Notes: generated by a model not told the origin, from the letters alone. A stretch of DNA of 64,000 nucleotides from Natronococcus sp. CG52 (GCF_023913515.1 NZ_CP099393.1:1-64000), one strand, 5' to 3'; counted from the stretch's first letter, positions 10,352 to 19,826 are shown. Made by a program: numbers and translations.

Positions 10352-11498
10352 GCGAAGCCTTCAACATCAGCGACGAGGCACAGAACTACGATCAATTCGG
10401 ACTCGACGAGAATCCGTTTCCGTATAGTCCGGTTCCCGCGAAAAATCCAGAAATATACTGCGGGCAAGAACAAGCGACGGCTGCGATCAGTTCGACGGTC
10501 TCGACGACGCTATCAACGGGCAAATCGAAGCACCTTGTCGTCACTGGAAAGTACGGTAACGGCAAGTCTCATACACTCAAGTACACACGATCACTTCTCC
10601 GAGATCGAAAAGACGTCGTCGTCGGCTACGTCGCTCAACCCGGAGAGGGGTTCGTCGACATCTATCATGAGTTCATGTATGACCTCGGCTTCAGTGAGGT
10701 ACAGGATATCGCGTATGAGTATCTTGCATCAATTGCACGAGAGATCACCGAGACGAACCCCGTTGGTGCAAATGCGATGCGCTCGCTTATTGACGAAGGA
10801 GAGGTACTCCTATCAGAAATCATTCCAGAGACCATCAAGCGATTGAGCGACGTGACGCAGTTCGCAGACTTCGCTGAGCGATCGTGCATATGGTGTACGA
10901 GGACACGAATCTATACGCGTGGCAGTGGCTCACCGCAGAAGGAATTCGATACGAACAGCGGAAAGAAATGGAGATCCACACGGCTCTAGACGACGATACG
11001 ATGGGCGTACGAGCGTTTACAGCACTGAAGAATGTGCTCCTTGAGTTAGGATACACTGCCGTTTTTGTCTTCATCGACGAATTTGAGAGCATTGCGCGAC
11101 TCTCGTCTAAAGACGAGCAGGCAACGCTGAACAGCATTCGTCACCTGATGGATCAAAACAGTGAGGGGCTCTGTCTTTTGTTCGGTTGTGCACCCGAAGT
11201 TTGGCAGGACGTGATGAGTGAGTACCATGCATTCAGTGAGCGAATCGGTCAAGAAGTCGCCCTTCGACCGCTTACGAACGAGCATCTCCATGAGTTGGTT
11301 GAAGAGTATCTTGAACAGGAGCGCATAGGCGAAGCAGTCGGTGTACAGCCGTTTACTGAGGATGGACTAGATATGGTATTACAGCGGTCACAAGGAAATA
11401 TACGTCAGGTCCTTTCAGTCTGTAGCCGTCTTTTGGACTCCGCAGCACAGAGTCAGCAGTCTAAAATCACTGCAGAATTTGTCCAAGAATCGCTTTGA
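10348..11498 (+). pseudogene. AAA+/STAND-like P-loop ATPase of the transglycosylase operon, one frameshift
   Basis: About 383 residues when repaired. It has the Walker A GKYGNGKSHTLKYT (~10545-10590), Walker B with hydrophobic FVFIDEFESI (~11065-11095), and a sensor-like segment LCLLFGCAPEVW, as in Orc/Cdc6-, DUF2791- and BrxD-type AAA ATPases that load or remodel DNA defence complexes. The N-terminus LDENPFPYSPVPAKNPEIYCG resembles the FxxNPF..P opening of TniB/ExeA-like ATPases. Frame 1 runs to ~10876, frame 3 from ~10878; adding one G in GCTGAGCGATC joins FAE to AIVHMVYEDTNLYAW. Its start overlaps the winged-helix gene by 4 nt. Probably the motor of the second transglycosylase operon, placed where DpdH-type NTPases occur; the equivalence is unproven. 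Confidence 0.65.
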
Positions 11499-11872
11499 TC
11501 AAATCGACTAACTAATATATAGAAACAAGCCAGTTTTCGGATATATTTGAGGTTGATGACAGCGTTTAAGTAATTATCTTAGTCTAATTACTTGAATCCA
11601 ATCCTATCTGAAAAATTCTTATATCCATTAATTCACATAAATCCCTCCTAACCCAAATATTTCCTGCGAAAGGGAGAGAATTTTCAAGTTAAATTCGGAG
11701 TCCAAGGGGATATCTATGAATTCCGCAGTTCTCTGTATGACCAACCAATAAGACTATATGCTCTACCCATATTCTACAGATATGATTCCGAGAAGGACAG
11801 AAGCTACCAGAGATAGGATTCAATCATTGTTAGTGTATAACAAGAGGTTCCAGATCACGTGGGTGATTCTGC
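11499..11872. other. AT-rich intergenic stretch, no gene seen
   Basis: About 370 bases of strongly AT-rich sequence between the ATPase operon and the yhhQ-like gene. I see no open frame with family features, RNA gene or repeat. Several TTATAT and TTTAAG tracts could hold the promoter for the transporter gene. Confidence 0.5.
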
Positions 11873-12531
11873 GTGCAAATTGAAGACACTCGAGCGATCT
11901 TCACTGCCCTATTTGCAGGATCCGTCGTGCTCGCTAATGTGCTGGCAGCGAAATTAACATGGATCGAGTTACTCGGAATCGGCGGAGTCGCTATCCCGGC
12001 CGGATTCGTTGCGTTTGGCGTCGCATATCAGCGTCTGACTTGCTTGTGGAATACCACGGGCGTGAGTACGCAGCGTCGGTCGTGAACGGGACTGTCTTCA
12101 CTCTCATTGTGGCATACGTGCTGGTCTTCCTGGCGATCTGGATGCCAACAGCACCGTTCTACGAAGGTCAAACAGCGTTCGAGGCTACATTGGGTGACTC
12201 AGCATCGATTATTTTGGCATCGGTTGTGGCATTAGCAATCGCTCAACACCTGGATGTTCGACTGTTCTCGAATCTCAAGTCTCGAACCGGGGATAGCCAT
12301 CGGTGGGTACGGAACTGTGGTTCGACGGCCGCCAGTCAAGGCGTTGATACAGTTGTGTTCATCACACTCGGATTTGCGATTTTTCCCGCTCTGGGACTTG
12401 GTGGCGACCCATTATGGGGTTGGGCGCTAGTATCGATTGTCATTGGTCAGTATGTGGTCAAACTCCTGGTTGCACTCGTTGACACAATGCCGTTCTACGC
12501 AGTAACAGAAGTCGTTGAAGCGAAGGCTTGA
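11873..12531 (+). pseudogene. yhhQ: YhhQ/DUF165 (VUT family) queuosine-precursor transporter, one frameshift
   Basis: Six-segment membrane protein of the vitamin-uptake transporter/YhhQ family, which imports preQ0 or preQ1 in bacteria. Family marks: ANVLAAKLTWIELLG in helix 1-2, SDLLVEYHGREYA (the DxxxExYG loop), AQHLDVRLFSNLKSRTG and RNCGSTAASQGVDTVVFI (the D..F...K..T and R..GST..SQ..DT signatures). The N-terminal 53 codons are in frame 2, the rest in frame 1; one base is missing near 12029-12031, where TAT C?A GCG TCT GAC would restore Y-x-A-S-D. Repaired length is ~219 residues, normal for the family. Archaea make preQ0 for archaeosine, so a dedicated importer beside transglycosylase genes suggests salvage to feed the DNA modification. 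GTG at 11873 is the first usable start. Confidence 0.78.
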
Positions 12532-12945
12532 GCGGCTAAAGAAGGCGAAGTTGGGAGCAATACGCGAGGTTCTTCGGTAAATAGCAAAAGTGTAAGATGC
12601 ACGCTCAAGTAGGAGTACTGTGGGTGTGGATTCCCTTCTCTAATACGATCCTCGAGCGCGGATTCACACTCGAACAACCCGTTCAGAACGATAAAACAGC
12701 TACTGAGTCTGACCGAACTGTCGCATTTGTCCAGGGCACCAATACGTATCTGCATCGGGACTGCGGGAAAATCCCGCTACAACGTCTGCCTTGGAAAACT
12801 GATCCACTTCTGTAGCAGAAGCTGTAGCTTACGTCTCAAGCCCGCCAATCGTGATTTAGCCTGTTCCGATATCGGCTACTTCGAAATGGATAGACAGACT
12901 CATTGGAAGAAGAACATTCAACTTCCTAACGTAGCATCTAACAGT
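12532..12945. other. Gene-poor stretch
   Basis: About 410 bases between the transporter gene and the first nuclease relic. Short open frames exist on both strands but none shows composition or motifs of a real protein. A small inverted repeat is visible around 12762-12778 (CTGCGGGAAAATCCCGC-type stem), which could terminate transcription of the transporter gene. Confidence 0.4.
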
Positions 12946-13044
12946 ATGGCGAACGACCGCCGGATGACTACCGATCGCTTCTTCGGGGGCGTTGAAGAGC
13001 GACTCGAGAACCAGCTAGCACAGGTCCTCAAACGGAAATTGTGA
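12946..13044 (+). pseudogene. Relic A of PD-(D/E)XK nuclease gene (start fused to end)
   Basis: A 32-codon open frame that begins ATG with MANDRRMTTDRFFGGVEERL and ends QLAQVLKRKL plus stop. The last 12 codons are nearly identical to the end of the nuclease fragment at 17390-17890 (same LAQVLKRKL and flanking bases CAGGTCCTCAAACGGAAATTG). It therefore looks like the first ~20 and last ~12 codons of one ancestral gene, joined by an internal deletion. The sequence after the stop also resembles that after 17890 and after relic D near 23380. No function expected. Confidence 0.6.
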
Positions 13045-13302
13045 CTCAATGGCCGCCTTGAGAGAGGGAGTTTTGCCCTACACTCGAAATTCATCCTCCG
13101 AATTGGACACTGACTTAAATATAGTAGTTCGTCGATTTAGTAATACCCTCGACTTTCGATCTCTTCCAACTACGTGACCTCGGTCAGATCCCAAATCGTG
13201 CCCTCTTCGAACAGTGGAATGGAATTATGGGTGTCACATCCATCGAAGAACGATTCTACCGAATCATCGAGTGGGTCCCGAAACTCCTCGAGCCGAGTAT
13301 TA

Positions 13303-13990
13303 CTACGAACTGGTCGACACGCCATACACCTGGTCTATCGATTCATTGTAGAGTTCGTCAATAGTCGCGATCAACTCCTCGTTCTCAACTACCAAGTCAA
13401 TGAACGCTTCCTGTAACGCTGCAACATACGCGTCGAAGAAGTCCTCATGAGCGTCGACATCAATATCGTACGTTGCTACCATCATATTTCGCTTGTTACC
13501 CGTAACCTCCGCAGACGATGGATGCAAATTATCAATCACAGACTCATTCTCGTAGAACGAATCCGCGAACACATCGATAAACGCCTGACCGTTCGCCCCC
13601 ATGTTCCGAAAGCACACTTGCAGCGTTCGCACCCCAACAGCAAGGTCCCGGTTCCGTTCAAGCCGATGATGAAACCCAATCCGGACGTCGTTTCGATCAT
13701 CGGGCCGCGCGTAAATCTCTCCGTCCAACTCAGCCGTATGTCGCTACCAGCCATCCTTGAAAATCATCCCTCAGTCCGAGCTGCTCGTCCGGAACTTCCA
13801 GCTGCGACTCCCACCGGCACCGGTCTCAAGCTCAATAGTAATCAGATCCTCATCAAAATTCGAGTACGTGCCGAGCTTCTCTCGCTCAAGCGCTTCCCCC
13901 TTGACATCCCGGTGGAGATCAGCCTCACGGCTGGCCAGATACAGAGACTAGTCGATATTCGTGCGAGTACCATCGAGAAGACGGATAAGG
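13303..13990 (-). pseudogene. Relic of an unrecognised gene convergent to the nuclease relic
   Basis: The C-terminal 141 codons are open (13303-13728: ARPDDRNDVRIGFHHRL ... NMGANGQAFIDVFADSF ... ENEELIATIDELYNES). Upstream, to about 13990, the same frame continues with protein-like sequence (LYLASREADLHRDVKGEALE, SNFDEDLITIELETGAGG) but is cut by stops near 13745, 13780 and 13957. A second copy of the C-terminal ~115 codons lies at 23527-23876. I do not recognise the family. It is acidic and helical, with no catalytic motif visible. Its tail faces the tail of a nuclease relic in both places, so the two genes probably formed a convergent pair before decay. Confidence 0.6.
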
Positions 13991-14229
13991 ATTGAGAATA
14001 TCTCTACCGAATATCTAGCTGATCCGGTGTATCTCATTTTACAATCAGCTGATAGTTGTTTCGGGAGTATTAACCTTTGATCTTTTTGATCGTATAACGC
14101 TAGATCACTTACCTTATCTATCCGACTAGTTTTGGTTATGGTACATCCATACTAGTACTTGGCAAATATGTGGAAAATTCACGATGTACGTAGAACGGTT
14201 TTATCTTTATATGGGCAGTGCTATAAGCA

Positions 14230-14430
14230 ATGGCAACGACAAGCAACAACCCGGGTGAAATAATGGAATACTGTACTGATTGTAACCAAAATACGATCCA
14301 TACTGTTACCATCCAAATTCGGACAGAGAGTCATAAGCAAGAGAATGCACCCTTCTCTCGAGAGCCATATCGGGTTAGTGACTGTCTACAGTGTGGACTC
14401 CGAGAATCACTCCGTATGAATAATGCCTGA
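14230..14430 (+). CDS. Small zinc beta-ribbon protein, DUF7835-like
   Basis: 66 residues with two Cys pairs spaced for a zinc ribbon: YCTDCNQNT near residue 14 and CLQCGLRES near residue 53, separated by a strand-rich middle (HTVTIQIRTES). Such single zinc ribbons are frequent in haloarchaea (DUF7835 family by my recollection) and of unknown function; they may bind nucleic acid or partner proteins. The ATG at 14230 follows an AT-rich promoter-like stretch (TTTATCTTTATAT near 14198-14210), about 20-30 nt upstream, so a leaderless transcript is likely. A second ATG 33 nt downstream is possible. Confidence 0.7.
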   Translation: MATTSNNPGEIMEYCTDCNQNTIHTVTIQIRTESHKQENAPFSREPYRVSDCLQCGLRESLRMNNA

Positions 14431-14903
14431 CATTAGATATATTTGCGAGCGAAGGCTGTTTATCGTGGACCTGTGCCTTTCAGGTACTTGGGATTCAAGA
14501 GCAAATAAGCGACGATGTTATCAGTAGATCAAACCGCCTTGGGGTCAAACTTTGAAGAGCTTGGCCTGCTACGCTTGCGGAATTTCGACCATACAGAATG
14601 ATTCCATCGTTTACCAGAATGTTCATCAGAGAAAGGCCCTATAATTAACTTACCAGAGCCATGATTGTTTTCCAATTCGTGGCATCGAGCGGTGGTAATC
14701 AAACCAGGTTTCGGTTTTCGACTTTTCCGTCCACTCAGCGCCACACCAGAGATCCCCATATTATACAGTCTCAATTACTAAAATATTTTATATTCATTAG
14801 TGATCATAGTTGCTCACATAGATTAAAAATAATATAATATTTATATTCGAGATAGAAAATTTTAGATATTTTTAATATTCGGGGCGTCACATATGCATTT
14901 GCA
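14431..14903. other. Gene-poor, AT-rich stretch
   Basis: About 470 bases with no convincing gene. A minus-strand frame at 14529-14774 exists but is basic and low in acidic residues, unlike haloarchaeal proteins, and I do not call it. The last 130 bases are extremely AT-rich, with TTTTTAATATT near 14869-14879, a good TATA candidate for the DUF7503 gene at 14904. Confidence 0.5.
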
Positions 14904-15050
14904 ATGTCCGATGCAAAGACTTGCTCCAAGAACCAGGCCGTTGAATTCCTCAAAGATCACCCACGGATGATGGGCGTGTTGTTTACCCTCTGTCTGCTCC
15001 TGTCGCAGGCGGGAAGTGTGGCTGCGGCGAACGGCGGGGGAATCCGCTAA
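14904..15050 (+). CDS. DUF7503 small membrane peptide (48 aa)
   Basis: 48 codons, too short for routine gene finding but strongly family-like. A polar N-terminus leads into FLKDHPRMMGVLFTLCLLL, then SQAGSVAAANGGG. The conserved haloarchaeal pattern is [L/F]xxHPRxxGxLFxxxLLLSQAGxVAA, known to me as DUF7503, with one transmembrane or signal-like helix ending in AxAA. These peptides recur beside CHAT-domain protease genes, as here: the stop codon (15048-15050) abuts the stop of the convergent CHAT gene at 15051 with no base between. Possible roles are a membrane tether, a substrate or a released peptide of the protease. An AT-rich promoter region precedes it. Confidence 0.8.
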   Translation: MSDAKTCSKNQAVEFLKDHPRMMGVLFTLCLLLSQAGSVAAANGGGIR

Positions 15051-17201
15051 TCACAACTCCACGATATCGATATCGTGGCTCCAGCGTAATTCACCTTCTA
15101 TTCGAACCGGGATATCTTCGAGCAGAAGAAACTGTTGAACTTCATTGGTAGAAAGTTTGAATGTTTCGAGTGGGCCTCCAGACAGGAAGTACCTGTCGTG
15201 TGAGTCAATATAGGGGATGAACACCGTTCCCATTCCATACAAGCTAGTCGGATAGGTTTTGATTTCGACCTCGTAGCCGTCGTCAGCGGACTCGATTTCA
15301 CACATGTTTACTACGGAACTCTCCGCTTGAGCGATCGAAAATCCGCCGTCCCCGACGACACCGTATTGCCCACCCAGCAGTATCGTTTCGCGTGCGATTT
15401 CGTGAGCGGCATACAACGGGAAACCACGATTGAGCAGGCGAGCAATCGTCTGACCCATCTTTACTGCTTCACTGTCGATCAGATCTCCCAGCGTAGCGAT
15501 CCCACCAATACTTCCACCTCGGATGAGATGACAACCCTGCCTGTAAGACCGACACGCGTTCAAGAAGAACGCGTCAATGCCGACAGCGTCGAGCGTCGCC
15601 GCGTCGAGCACCCCGTCTACGCACTGGAATCCTTCGTCGTCGATATGACCGATGTAATGAAGGAAATCGGTCTGTGTTTGAAGAATTGATCGTAATTCGT
15701 CGACCGTCGGGTTCTGGTGGATGGTGATTTTGAACGGTAAGTCATCACGGGAGCCGTAGACTTCGTCGACGATATCTCTCTCGTGATCCATATTAAAATC
15801 GACATCAGTTAATACACTCGAGAGATCGATATCGTTGTAGACGACAGTAATATCGATATCGTCCTCGGTCGGTCGTCGACCGAGGCGATTGTAATATGCA
15901 TCGAGTAGCGCTTTGTTCGCTCCGAGTGGTATCCCGTTGCCAATCCATATTTCCTCAAGTGAGCCGTTGCGCTCTGGACGAATATACGGCTCAGCGAACG
16001 TTGCGGCACTCGTTTCTCGAGTTTCGTTGCTATTTCGAAGGAACTCATCGAGGAGTGCTTTTTGTTGGTTTTCCGGTGAAATCTCACGTCCGCGAGATGT
16101 TCTCACAACGGCGAGACGATGTGAAATAAAGGGTAGTACTTCGACGTGCTCGGGTTCGGGGTCGACGTGAGCAGTGACCATCCAGTCCGGGATGTGTGGC
16201 TCGATCGTCGAATACGGGACGTCGAAGTAGGCTTCGAGACGCTCAGCAGGTGAACAGCCATATAGCGAGACAGGATCGTGATCGAGATCCGGCTCTACTG
16301 CTCGACGCTCGTGGAGATCGATCGGGTGAACGCCTTCGGTTCGGACGATGCAGTCAAGGAAAAATACCTGTTTCAGTATCTTTTCGACAGTGTCCTCGAA
16401 TCGTTTCCCTGTGTCAAGGGCGTACCGGAAGCCAGATTCGGTGACCAATTGTGGCGTCTCAGCCGGAACAACATCAGCCCCGAGATAGTACGCGAGCGGA
16501 GCGGCGGCGTAGATCGATGGGTAATTAGCCGGGATTTCGAGGCGGATATCCGAATCTAAACGCTCTATACCAGCCGGAATGTGCAGCTTCTCTCCAAGCT
16601 TGACGACTGGAGGATGACCGCGGTTCGAGGGAAACGATCGTTCGGGACTTTGTGTTTTGAGTGCTGACGCGAACGTTGAGACGGCGGCCATCATATCCTG
16701 CGGATTATCGGTCGTCGTGACGGTGGCAGCTGGCTCTTCGTGGTCCGAACACGCTCCAATCAGTACTTCTGTTTCATCACCGAAATCGATGTAGGTCTGT
16801 GTAAAATTCGAAGAGATAGTGATAGCACTCTGTACCTGAAGATAGAGTGTAACCGGGGCAGAGAGTTCGAGGGTATAGACTCCCTGAGAAAACGTTTCGT
16901 GTGATGACTGCTCGAGGCTTGATACAAACGATCTTGTTCCGTCCCGTACGTGTACTGGTACAACGGTTGGCAGCGTAATCGCGTTCGTCATTATCGATAC
17001 TGCTGCGTCGACAGGAAACAAGAGTTGGTCGCTGGCTATCTGTTTCGGTGAAACGGTATTAGGTGTCCAAAGAACATACCGGTGTCGGTCGATTTGATCG
17101 AGGACCTCAACTCCACAGCCGCCTTCCACCAGCTCAAATGAGATGTCTTTCACTAATGTACTTTCATCTAAATGAAAGTGTGATTCGTCCGATACCTTCA
17201 T
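15051..17201 (-). CDS. CHAT-domain (caspase-like) cysteine protease
   Basis: 716 residues. The C-terminal third is a CHAT/caspase-fold protease: strand DFLHYIGHIDDEGF supplies the catalytic His (YIGH), and VGIDAFFLNACRSYRQG supplies the catalytic Cys (NACRS), followed by the conserved GGIATLGDLIDSEA and ARLLNRGFPLYAAH helices. The N-terminal two thirds are an unrecognised beta-rich then mixed domain (VTLYLQVQSAITIS, VLIGACSDHEEP) that probably senses or binds a partner. The ATG at 17201 is chosen; a GTG lies one codon earlier. Soluble, no signal peptide. CHAT proteases act in several prokaryotic immune systems (for example TPR-CHAT with type III-E CRISPR), and this branch of haloarchaeal CHAT proteins pairs with DUF7503 peptides. 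The gene is intact within a heavily decayed neighbourhood. Confidence 0.8.
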   Translation of the reverse strand: MKVSDESHFHLDESTLVKDISFELVEGGCGVEVLDQIDRHRYVLWTPNTVSPKQIASDQLLFPVDAAVSIMTNAITLPTVVPVHVRDGTRSFVSSLEQSSHETFSQGVYTLELSAPVTLYLQVQSAITISSNFTQTYIDFGDETEVLIGACSDHEEPAATVTTTDNPQDMMAAVSTFASALKTQSPERSFPSNRGHPPVVKLGEKLHIPAGIERLDSDIRLEIPANYPSIYAAAPLAYYLGADVVPAETPQLVTESGFRYALDTGKRFEDTVEKILKQVFFLDCIVRTEGVHPIDLHERRAVEPDLDHDPVSLYGCSPAERLEAYFDVPYSTIEPHIPDWMVTAHVDPEPEHVEVLPFISHRLAVVRTSRGREISPENQQKALLDEFLRNSNETRETSAATFAEPYIRPERNGSLEEIWIGNGIPLGANKALLDAYYNRLGRRPTEDDIDITVVYNDIDLSSVLTDVDFNMDHERDIVDEVYGSRDDLPFKITIHQNPTVDELRSILQTQTDFLHYIGHIDDEGFQCVDGVLDAATLDAVGIDAFFLNACRSYRQGCHLIRGGSIGGIATLGDLIDSEAVKMGQTIARLLNRGFPLYAAHEIARETILLGGQYGVVGDGGFSIAQAESSVVNMCEIESADDGYEVEIKTYPTSLYGMGTVFIPYIDSHDRYFLSGGPLETFKLSTNEVQQFLLLEDIPVRIEGELRWSHDIDIVEL

Positions 17202-17389
17202 CACTATCTTTTGGGGGCCGCTAGAGTAAATTTCTTAGGTTAGGTCTGTTCTATTGAGACAGAAAAATTGTATTTCTTATTGTATATAGTTAGTATTTTG
17301 TCAGTAGAAAATCACCTCTGGCAATTTGGGACGCAGAGCGCAGAAAGGTCACCGTCTGTTTAGTACCTCCGTTGGTGTTTGATCGATGA

Positions 17390-17890
17390 GTGATTGATGC
17401 GGTCGCTGCGTGTTATAATTCTGTACGCGATCGGAACCTCTCGTTTACCGCGGTTCCCGACGAGGAGGACAGCCAGTCCCGAACCGACAAGGTGCAACTC
17501 GTCGCAAAGGAGATCGCTGGCAACTATTTCGACAAGAAATACCAGGACCACACCGGGCGACCCGACGTGATCGTTCTCGAGATCATCTCGGAAGACGGCG
17601 ACCACGAGTACCTGATCGTCGAGGTGAAGAATAGCGCCAACGAGGACACGATTCGGCGAGGGATCAAGGAGACACTCGAGTATCTCGCCTTTTTGCGCCT
17701 CAACGAGGAGTACGTCTTCGGACGCGATGACGAGGAGTACTTCGGGTCCGGGTGGAACGGCCTGCTCGTGGTCCAGGATCTGCAACGCGAGACAGCGTCG
17801 CTCGAGGAACAAGCCGAGAGCGAGATTAAGATTCTGCAGGCCTCTGAGCTTGAGAACTGGCTAGCACAGGTCCTCAAACGGAAATTGTAA
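17390..17890 (+). pseudogene. PD-(D/E)XK nuclease fragment (relic B, largest copy)
   Basis: 166 open codons forming the C-terminal part of a restriction-endonuclease-fold protein: GRPDVIVLEII (Asp strand) followed by EYLIVEVKNSANED (E-V-K), the PD-(D/E)XK signature, then EYLAFLRLNEEYVFGRDDEE and the tail LEEQAESEIKILQASELE ... LAQVLKRKL. A stop codon directly precedes the GTG at 17390, so the N-terminal part is gone; relic A suggests the missing start is MANDRRMTTDRFFG. Parts of this gene recur at 12946-13044, 21841-22082 and 23310-23375. Family name unknown to me; a role in DNA cleavage is inferred from the fold only. Confidence 0.65.
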
Positions 17891-18222
17891 GCCGATAGTC
17901 CCCTCGGAGTGAAAAGTTGTGCCAGATACTCGAAATACACCCCCTGGAGCGAGTATTTGTTTAATATGGCCGCGCGCTATATTCGCAATACTCCCGATTT
18001 CCAGTTGTCTCCAACTGCACGACCTCAATCCGATCCCGAATTCTGCCATTAGTACCCGCTAAAGAGTCAAAAGCACGTGCTGATGACCTCGAGAGACGTT
18101 GGCGCTACCGCTTAGCAACGATGAGAGGATAAAGACACGTACCGCACCCGTCCACAGTAACTTATACCAGACTCCATATGGTACTATATGTGGCTTGTTA
18201 GTTGGGCTCATATCGATATTCT
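17891..18222. other. Intergenic stretch sharing the repeat that follows relics A and D
   Basis: No gene seen. The first ~170 bases align by eye with the sequence after relic A (13045-13200): both contain ACTCGAAAT, a CCTCC/CCCCCTGG block, and later GTGACCTCGGTCAGATCCC versus ACGACCTCAATCCGATCCC. The rest (18060-18222) is the upstream region of the YjiH-like gene. Confidence 0.45.
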
Positions 18223-19685
18223 ATGTTTGATCAGACTACTTGGTCGAACGACGAACAGGAAACAAAGCGGGTAGAATCGATTTCAGAACCGAAAACGATA
18301 GACGATATCGATTTGACAGAGATTCGGCGTGGACCTGTCTCGAAATTCGTACTGGCGTTCCTCGTTGGGTTCGTGTTTTTTCTGTTTCCTATCCCCTGGG
18401 ACGGGCAGGTGACGGTCCCGTTTGATATCGTCGTCAATTGGATAACCGGATCATTTCCGATGTTTGCGGGTGTCTATGCACTGCTTCTGATCATCACTGG
18501 CGGTCTCTTGACAACGATTGCAGAATTTCGGAAACGTGGTTTCCTTTCGATCGACGACGACCTTGCAGGGAAGTTGACGCTTCCGTACTGGGAAACGTCG
18601 GCACCGTTCTGGTTCTTTCGAGTTGCCGGCGCCATCCTTGCTCCCTTCCTCTTTCTCGAGGTCGGTCCAGCTGGATGATTGGACCGGAGACCGGTGGACT
18701 CGTCTGGGGGACGCTTATCTTGAGTGTCGCAGTGATTATCCCGATCGGCGCGATCTTTATCAACCTCTTCGTGGAGTTGGGTGGGCTCGAGTTCGTCGGT
18801 ACAATGGCCCGTCCGATCATGCGGCCGTTATTCAAAGTCCCCGGACGGGCAGCACTCGATAGCGTTGCCTCCTGGGTCGGCTCCTATAGCGTCGGACTCT
18901 ACATTACTCGCAATGTCTTCGATCGTGGAGAATACTCGAAACAGGATGTATACATCATCAGTACGTGCTTTGCAACGGTATCAATCGGGTTTGTCGGGGT
19001 CGTTGCTGCTACAGTGGACTTGTTAGAGCTGTTCCCAATCATCTTCCTGGCATACCTTGTCTGCATTGCGATTTCGGGAGTTATTCTGGTTCGAATCCCA
19101 CCACTAAGTAACGTGCCTGAGGAGTATATCGCCGAACCGAACCCGGAGACGCCGTTCCGGGGTTCTGTTGGAGATTACTTTCACTTTGGACTCTCTGAAG
19201 CGGTCAAAAAGGCCGAAGAAGGAGGCACCATTGTTGGAGCATCGGCTCGTGGCTTCATTGATGGACTCAAACTTGCCGTCCTCATACTTGGAACGATTCT
19301 TTCGATTGGTCTCGCAGCAGTGATTATTGCCGAGCATACACCGACGTTTGAAATCCTCTCGCAGCCGCTCGTGCCAATCATTGAACTGTTGAGGATTCCC
19401 GATGCGGAAGTCGTTGCTCCAGCAACGATTATCGGAATCACGGAGATGTTCATTCCGGCACTACTTGTCGCCGAGGCTGATGCAATGGCGCGGTTCTTTA
19501 TTGCTCTTCTCTCGATCTCCCAGCTGATTTTCTTCTCGGCAACTGCGCCGATGATGATGGATATGTTTAGCGATATTCCGATTCGGTTCCGGGACCTCGT
19601 TCTCTTGTTCGTCATGCGGACCGTGATTCTTGTGCCGATCATTGCTGCGATGACACACCTCGTTGCAGCAGTTGGTTTGCTCTGA
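18223..19685 (+). pseudogene. YjiH family nucleoside-recognition (Gate) membrane protein, one frameshift
   Basis: Polytopic membrane protein of about 487 residues when repaired. N-terminal part: SKFVLAFLVGFVFFLFPIPW, then FAGVYALLLIITGGLLTTIA. C-terminal part: VWGTLILSVAVIIPIGAIF, WVGSYSVGLYITRNVFDRG (the G-S-Y-S/x-G gate motif), ATIIGITEMFIPALL and a final MRTVILVPIIAAM helix. This layout is the YjiH/nucleoside-recognition domain family, a transporter-like group of uncertain substrate. Frame 1 ends at a stop at 18676; frame 3 continues from about 18675 (GCTGG ATG ATT). Adding one G restores LEVGPAGMIGPETGG. The ATG at 18223 is used. No operon partner is visible. Confidence 0.75.
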
Positions 19686-19826
19686 GAGCGCCAATCTCCA
19701 GTCAGCATTCTCGTTATGAAGGTTAGTCACTACTCGTACACCGTCGGTATTGGTGGAGCTATCGAATTGAACCGAGCAGCAACACCCACCACAATCTACT
19801 TTGCACTATGGATACTCTTGTTATCT

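Noticed and set aside
700-12100. Programmed -1 frameshifting
   Set aside because: Too many unrelated genes show the shift, without slippery heptamers and downstream structures in common; missing bases in homopolymers explain it better.
12597-12815. 72-codon plus-strand gene
   Set aside because: Composition not haloarchaeal, no conserved motif.
13447-13995. 182-codon plus-strand gene
   Set aside because: Antisense shadow of the minus-strand relic, which has a second homologous copy at 23527 in the minus sense.
14529-14774. 81-codon minus-strand gene
   Set aside because: Basic, Ser/Lys/Arg-rich composition unlike haloarchaeal proteins, no motif, no promoter logic.
15327-16559. Plus-strand frames inside the CHAT gene
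   Set aside because: Antisense shadows; the minus-strand protein has clear protease motifs along the same stretch.
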